Shown: piece after piece, positions 9,410 through 12,526 of the stretch
How the letters are laid out: the number at the start of each line of letters is the position of its first letter
How positions within the stretch are numbered: position 1 is the stretch's first letter
Assembly (NCBI GenBank): GCA_003460745.1
Contig: QTVU01000060.1
Coordinates: 1 to 12,526 of the forward strand
Length of the DNA stretch: 12,526 nucleotides
Direction of reading: 5' to 3'
Source: Firmicutes bacterium AM55-24TS
GTDB lineage: Bacteria > Bacillota > Clostridia > UBA1381
The notes under the pieces: generated by a model
Database searches by the model: none
Told to the model about the DNA's origin: nothing
The model's input: only the letters and a program-made list of their open reading frames with translations
Program-made: the position numbers and the translations under genes

Positions 9410-10252
9410 ATGATGAATATAAAAAAGAAAATTATGGTAATATTTGCAACCGGTATTATGGCATTTTCAGCATCACCATTCGTATTGGCAGCAACTCCGG
9501 CACCTGCAAATAACACTCAACAGGCAGAACAAGTTGACACAACCAAGCAAGATACGGCAAATCAAAATAACACAGCCAATCAAAATACACAGGCACAAAT
9601 TCCGGCAGCGGGAAATGTACAAACTCAAACGGACAATTCAACACAAGTTTCAAATAAGAAATACTTGTCAAAGGGATGGGCTGTATTTTTGTTTATATTC
9701 ACTATTATAATCAATGCAATTATCAGCTTTTGGATTGGAAACAGATTTTATAAACTTTCAAAGAAAGATAATCACCTTTCATTTGAAATCAGAGCATTGA
9801 GAAAAGATATAGAGGAAAAATTCGTAAACAACGTAGGCGGTTTTTCAGAACAAGAAGTTGATATTAAGAATCTAAACGAAAGTCTTGCACTTGATGATGA
9901 AGGTTTAAAGCCGACTGCAAAACAGCCTGCACTTAATGAAGTCAGTGCGGAAGAAGAAGCACGTTTCAGAAGATGGGAAGAGGCACAGTCTAAACCGAGA
10001 AATGAAAGAGTAAAGCCTAAGTCAGTATTAAAAGAAGAATTTGACGAAGAACTTGATGACGTTAAGAAAATAAAGAGAAAGAATTATCAGCCTAAACGTA
10101 ATCCGAGCGAAGATTTCGAGGACGAGAAAGAAAACGAAAAGTCTGAAAAAGTCGATATGGACGCGACAAGGGAAATCAAGCTAAAGGGCGAGGGTGTAAA
10201 ATCAAAAGCCAAAGAACTTTTGGGTGATATATTCCCGTTTAAAGAGGACTAA
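9410..10252 (+). CDS. Signal-peptide, single-pass membrane protein with charged cytoplasmic tail (unknown function)
   Basis: I do not recognise this 280-residue protein. Residues 1-27 form a signal peptide (KKK, hydrophobic core, VLA just before the likely cut). Residues 28-84 are a low-complexity linker rich in Gln, Asn and Thr. It contains a small DNA repeat: AATCAAAATAACACAG and AATCAAAATACACAG at about 9560-9592. A hydrophobic helix spans about 89-110, followed by Arg/Lys, so the linker should face outside and the tail (111-280) inside. The tail is very rich in Glu, Lys, Asp and Arg, lacks cysteines, and looks disordered or partly coiled. GGAGAG (9401-9406) overlaps the preceding stop. 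The second ATG (9413) is better spaced than the first, so the protein may start one codon later. Being coupled to the GAP1-type gene, it may anchor or scaffold that protein at the membrane; this is inference only. Confidence 0.75.
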   Translation: MMNIKKKIMVIFATGIMAFSASPFVLAATPAPANNTQQAEQVDTTKQDTANQNNTANQNTQAQIPAAGNVQTQTDNSTQVSNKKYLSKGWAVFLFIFTIIINAIISFWIGNRFYKLSKKDNHLSFEIRALRKDIEEKFVNNVGGFSEQEVDIKNLNESLALDDEGLKPTAKQPALNEVSAEEEARFRRWEEAQSKPRNERVKPKSVLKEEFDEELDDVKKIKRKNYQPKRNPSEDFEDEKENEKSEKVDMDATREIKLKGEGVKSKAKELLGDIFPFKED

Positions 10253-10286
10253 AATAAAGTAGGCAAGTTGTGGCTTGTTTATTGTT

Positions 10287-10315
10287 AAAAAGACTGTCGT
10301 AGGACAGTCTTTTTT
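10287..10315 (+). terminator. Strong intrinsic terminator, possibly bidirectional
   Basis: A twelve-pair perfect stem AAAAAGACTGTC/GACAGTCTTTTT (10287-10298 with 10303-10314) closes a GTAG loop and contains the T run 10310-10315. The A run on the 5' side would give a T run on the opposite strand, so it could also act against - strand transcription. It ends the long operon, but it sits only 18 bases before the next + strand start codon. Confidence 0.85.
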
Positions 10316-10333
10316 GAAAAGAAAGGTACTGTT

Positions 10334-11323
10334 ATGGATTTAAAAGATGTTCAGCCATATATCGAGGACAAAGTCTGTATGGTTACTGGCGGCGGAGGTT
10401 CAATCGGCAGTGAAATAGTGCGTTCACTGTCAAAACTCAATGCGGAAAAAATCGTAATTGTCGATATATACGAAAACGGTGCGTACAATGTAAAATGTGA
10501 AGTCGGCGACAAGGTGACGGTTGAAATTGCGTCTGTTCGCGATTATGAGAAAATGGACTGCATTATGAATAAATATCGTCCCGATATTGTATTTCACGCG
10601 GCGGCACATAAGCACGTTCCTTTTATGGAGCTTAGTCCCGAGGAGGCTGTTAAAAACAATGTAAAGGGTACAGAAACGGTTGCCGATTTAGCCGAAAAAT
10701 ATAACGCGGACAATTTTGTGCTTATTTCAACGGATAAGGCGGTTGAGCCGATAAGCGTGATGGGTGCAAGTAAGCGTTGTTGTGAAATGTATGTGTATGA
10801 AAAGTCGCTGAAATCAAAACACACTAAGTTTTCAGCGGTGCGTTTCGGAAATGTTTTAAATTCCAACGGTTCTGTTATTCCGTTGTTTAAAAAACAAATC
10901 GAAAACGGAGTTGTGACGGTGACGGATAAGGACGTTACGCGATTTTTTATGACTATACCGCAGGCGGTTGAGCTTGTTCTTATGTCAATGACGATTGCGA
11001 ATGGCGGCGAAATTTTTGTACTTGATATGGGCGGAGCGGTGAGAATACTTGACGTTGCGGAAAAAGTTATAAAAGACGGTGGAAAAGTGCCGTACAAAGA
11101 TGTAAAAATTGAGTTTACAGGTCTGAGAAAAGGGGATAAACTTCACGAAAAACTGTTTTTTGACTTTGAACAACCGCAAAAAACACGCTATAAAAAAATA
11201 TTGCGTGTAAACGGCAGCAGTATAGAAAATTTTGCGGAAATGCTTGATAAGCTGTACGAAAAAGCCTATAAAAACGACAGTGACGGAGTTCGTGAAATTA
11301 TAATGAAAATGACAAACAGTTAA
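10334..11323 (+). CDS. Soluble CapD/WbpM-like nucleotide-sugar 4,6-dehydratase
   Basis: This 329-residue extended short-chain dehydrogenase/reductase belongs to the polysaccharide-biosynthesis group that forms UDP-4-keto-6-deoxy-HexNAc from UDP-GlcNAc. It shows the NAD-binding motif TGGGGSIGSE (18-27), HAAAHKHVP (88-96), the active-site STDK (132-135) and MGASK (143-147), where Met143 replaces the usual SDR tyrosine. RFGNVLNSNGSVIPLF (170-185) and VTRFFMTIPQAVELV (201-215) complete the family pattern. The large members (CapD, WbpM, PglF) carry an N-terminal membrane domain; this protein begins right at the catalytic domain. Retaining versus inverting chemistry cannot be settled by eye. GAAAGG (10321-10326) lies seven bases before the ATG. 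Likely pathways are bacillosamine, legionaminic acid or other capsule or glycan sugars. The expected next gene appears to be disrupted by the insertion sequence. Confidence 0.88.
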   Translation: MDLKDVQPYIEDKVCMVTGGGGSIGSEIVRSLSKLNAEKIVIVDIYENGAYNVKCEVGDKVTVEIASVRDYEKMDCIMNKYRPDIVFHAAAHKHVPFMELSPEEAVKNNVKGTETVADLAEKYNADNFVLISTDKAVEPISVMGASKRCCEMYVYEKSLKSKHTKFSAVRFGNVLNSNGSVIPLFKKQIENGVVTVTDKDVTRFFMTIPQAVELVLMSMTIANGGEIFVLDMGGAVRILDVAEKVIKDGGKVPYKDVKIEFTGLRKGDKLHEKLFFDFEQPQKTRYKKILRVNGSSIENFAEMLDKLYEKAYKNDSDGVREIIMKMTNS

Positions 11324-11354
11324 GTCCAGCGGTGAAATGTCAAGAGGAAAATAA

Positions 11355-11377
11355 GTGAAAAAGCAAATATTTTTCAC
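11355..11377. repeat. Perfect inverted repeat around the GTG start
   Basis: GTGAAAAA (11355-11362) and TTTTTCAC (11370-11377) form a perfect eight-pair palindrome with a seven-base loop. It overlaps the candidate GTG start codon and could hide it, or be the structure at which the insertion sequence landed. On the - strand its trailing sequence is only weakly T-rich, so it is a poor terminator for the transposase gene. Confidence 0.4.
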
Positions 11378-11400
11378 CAAATTCCGAAAGGTACAAAACA
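11355..11400 (+). pseudogene. Possible 5' fragment of a gene interrupted by the IS110 element
   Basis: AAGAGGA (11341-11347) is followed seven bases later by GTG at 11355, opening a frame that reads (M)KKQIFFTKF. This start context is good and lies 31 bases after the dehydratase stop on the same strand. The beginning vaguely resembles DegT-type sugar aminotransferases, the usual partner of a 4,6-dehydratase, but ten residues are too few to prove it. Further on, the frame runs through DNA that belongs to the insertion sequence and has no coding meaning. The right limit given is approximate. Confidence 0.3.
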
Positions 11401-12526
11401 CCTGCCTAAGCCCTGTCTATCAAATTTTTAAAAATGAGCAGGGCGACCTGATTTCAGCAGAAAAGCTTTGCTATTCTGCCGAGGTATATAAACGATTGTC
11501 TTTCAGCAGTCGAAAGACTAACCGCACAAATTTACGAGCAGTTAATGCGAGTGCACGTTTGTGTTGATATCTGTTTACCTCTTTGTATTTGAGATGATAG
11601 AAGTCGCTGTATTCCTTGTCGCATCTTACAAGAGAAAATGCGGCTTCACACAGATAATACTTTAAAAATCGATTACCGGAGTTAATAAGCCTTGTTGTTT
11701 GAGCTTCGAAATCTCCGGATTGATGTTGTTTCCATGCAAGACCTGCGTATTTTGCAAGCTGAGCTTGATTGTGGAAACGGTTGATATCTCCGATTTCTGC
11801 CATGATTCCGGCAGAAAAAACCGGTCCGATACCCGGAATAGATATCAATACATTAGGAAGGAGTTCCATTTGAGTAGCGATAGCTTTATCAAACTCCTTA
11901 ATTTGAGCTTCCAATGCCTTTATGGAGGTTATGGATATAGAAAGCACCTGATTAACAGAATCATTTACCGTCTTTGGTAAACGGTAAGAACTTCGGGCTG
12001 CTTTCTGAATGGCTTTGGCTACTGCATTGGGATTTGGAAAACGGTTTTTCCCCTTTTCCATAATAAAAGCAGTAAGCTCATGTAAGTCCATATCTGCCAA
12101 TGCTTCTGCGGATTCAAACTCATCGTAGACTGCAAGAGCGGTAGTGCTGAAGGTATCGCTAAATACCTTCTCCTGTGTCATAGTAGAATACTTCTTAAAG
12201 AGTATGTTCATAAAACGTTGCTTTTCTTTGATGAGGTTGGAAACAGCGAAATAACGTGCTCGTGTAAGGTTCTGAAGTGCTTTGTAACGATAGTCACCGA
12301 TGTATACCTCTTTGTTGATTCTACCGAAACGCAGGCAATCAGCAATAACAAAAGAATCAATGAGATCATTCTTAGGCAAGTCATTGTAAGCCTCTTTGAA
12401 TTTACTGACTTGCTTAGGATTGAGGACATGAATCTTTGAATTAAAACGAGCTAATGCAGCATCTTCCCTTAGAAAATAAACAAGGTTATCACCATACACA
12501 GAGGTTGCTTCAAGACCTATTAAAAC
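11378..12526 (-). mobile_element. IS110-family insertion sequence, right end and transposase, cut by window edge
   Basis: The element is identified by its transposase (11471-12526). Its downstream end must lie between the dehydratase gene and 11470; 11378 is a working boundary, not an observed junction. The 11380-11480 stretch holds two structures. One is GCCCTG/CAGGGC (11410-11415 with 11439-11444) enclosing a self-complementary ATTTTTAAAAAT. The other is a hairpin at 11457-11479 with one A-A mismatch overlapping the transposase stop. The upstream end, where IS110-group elements encode their bridge RNA, lies outside the window. These elements make no obvious target duplication, so a junction cannot be read by eye. 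Confidence 0.7.
11471..12526 (-). CDS. IS110-family DEDD transposase/recombinase, N-terminus missing at window edge
   Basis: The frame is open from the right edge of the window (VLIGLEATSVYGDN) to the TAG at 11471-11473, about 351 residues of an enzyme normally near 400. The GTG at 12499 is internal, not the start. The N-terminal RuvC-like DEDD domain is represented by its Glu (GLEATSVYG) and the downstream Asp motif (KNDLIDSFVIADCLRFGRI); the first Asp is beyond the edge. A helical linker follows, then the Transposase_20 domain, with LISIPGIGPVFSAGIMAEIG, QLAKYAGL and the serine-bearing NSGNRFLKYYL. IS110 enzymes are RNA-guided (bridge RNA) recombinases that move a circular intermediate. The frame is uninterrupted, so this copy could be active. 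It reads opposite to all the host genes. Confidence 0.93.
   Translation of the reverse strand, partial: VLIGLEATSVYGDNLVYFLREDAALARFNSKIHVLNPKQVSKFKEAYNDLPKNDLIDSFVIADCLRFGRINKEVYIGDYRYKALQNLTRARYFAVSNLIKEKQRFMNILFKKYSTMTQEKVFSDTFSTTALAVYDEFESAEALADMDLHELTAFIMEKGKNRFPNPNAVAKAIQKAARSSYRLPKTVNDSVNQVLSISITSIKALEAQIKEFDKAIATQMELLPNVLISIPGIGPVFSAGIMAEIGDINRFHNQAQLAKYAGLAWKQHQSGDFEAQTTRLINSGNRFLKYYLCEAAFSLVRCDKEYSDFYHLKYKEVNRYQHKRALALTARKFVRLVFRLLKDNRLYTSAE

Noticed and set aside
10594..11401. Two long - strand frames across the dehydratase gene
   Set aside because: They are mirror frames of a clear dehydratase, with no ribosome-binding site and biased composition.

Overview
The window reads as chromosomal DNA from a low-to-moderate GC Firmicute, most likely a gut-associated member of the Clostridia. 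Reasons: the gene families, Gram-positive style AGGAGG and AGAAAGG ribosome-binding sites, U-tract intrinsic terminators, a perfect match to the CcpA cre consensus, and a palindromic extragenic repeat of a kind seen in gut Firmicutes. Genus cannot be fixed by reading alone.

Layout. Positions 1-250 hold a double-hairpin repeat, an intrinsic terminator, a -10 promoter element and a cre operator. From 251 to 10252 all genes lie on the + strand with gaps of 69 nt or less, as one probable operon: an Lrp/AsnC regulator overlapping a class I aminotransferase (the B. subtilis alaR-alaT arrangement), CTP synthase pyrG, two halves of a heterodimeric ABC exporter, a GAP1-N2 family protein, and a membrane-anchored protein of unknown function. 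An intrinsic terminator at 10287-10315 closes this run. It is followed, with almost no room for a promoter, by a soluble CapD/WbpM-like nucleotide-sugar 4,6-dehydratase. The right end (about 11.4 kb onward) is an IS110-family insertion sequence on the - strand. It runs off the window and seems to have landed just after the start of another + strand gene.

How the genes work together. The first two genes suggest feedback control of alanine or other amino-acid transamination, placed under carbon catabolite control. PyrG makes CTP from UTP and glutamine. The ABC pair carries the signature of asymmetric exporters (BmrCD/LmrCD/TM287-288 type): subunit 1 has the degenerate ATPase residues and subunit 2 the canonical ones. 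The GAP1-type protein and its membrane neighbour form the least understood pair. GAP1 proteins are known from predicted GTPase-centred conflict systems, but no GTPase is in view here.

Two adjacent genes (the second ABC subunit and the GAP1 protein) each carry one apparent single-base deletion that splits an otherwise intact reading frame. Both are at short homopolymers, so sequencing or assembly error is a serious alternative to real decay. The most interesting non-coding signals are the cre operator, an H-type pseudoknot candidate directly before the ribosome-binding site of the second ABC gene, and the terminator before the sugar-dehydratase gene.
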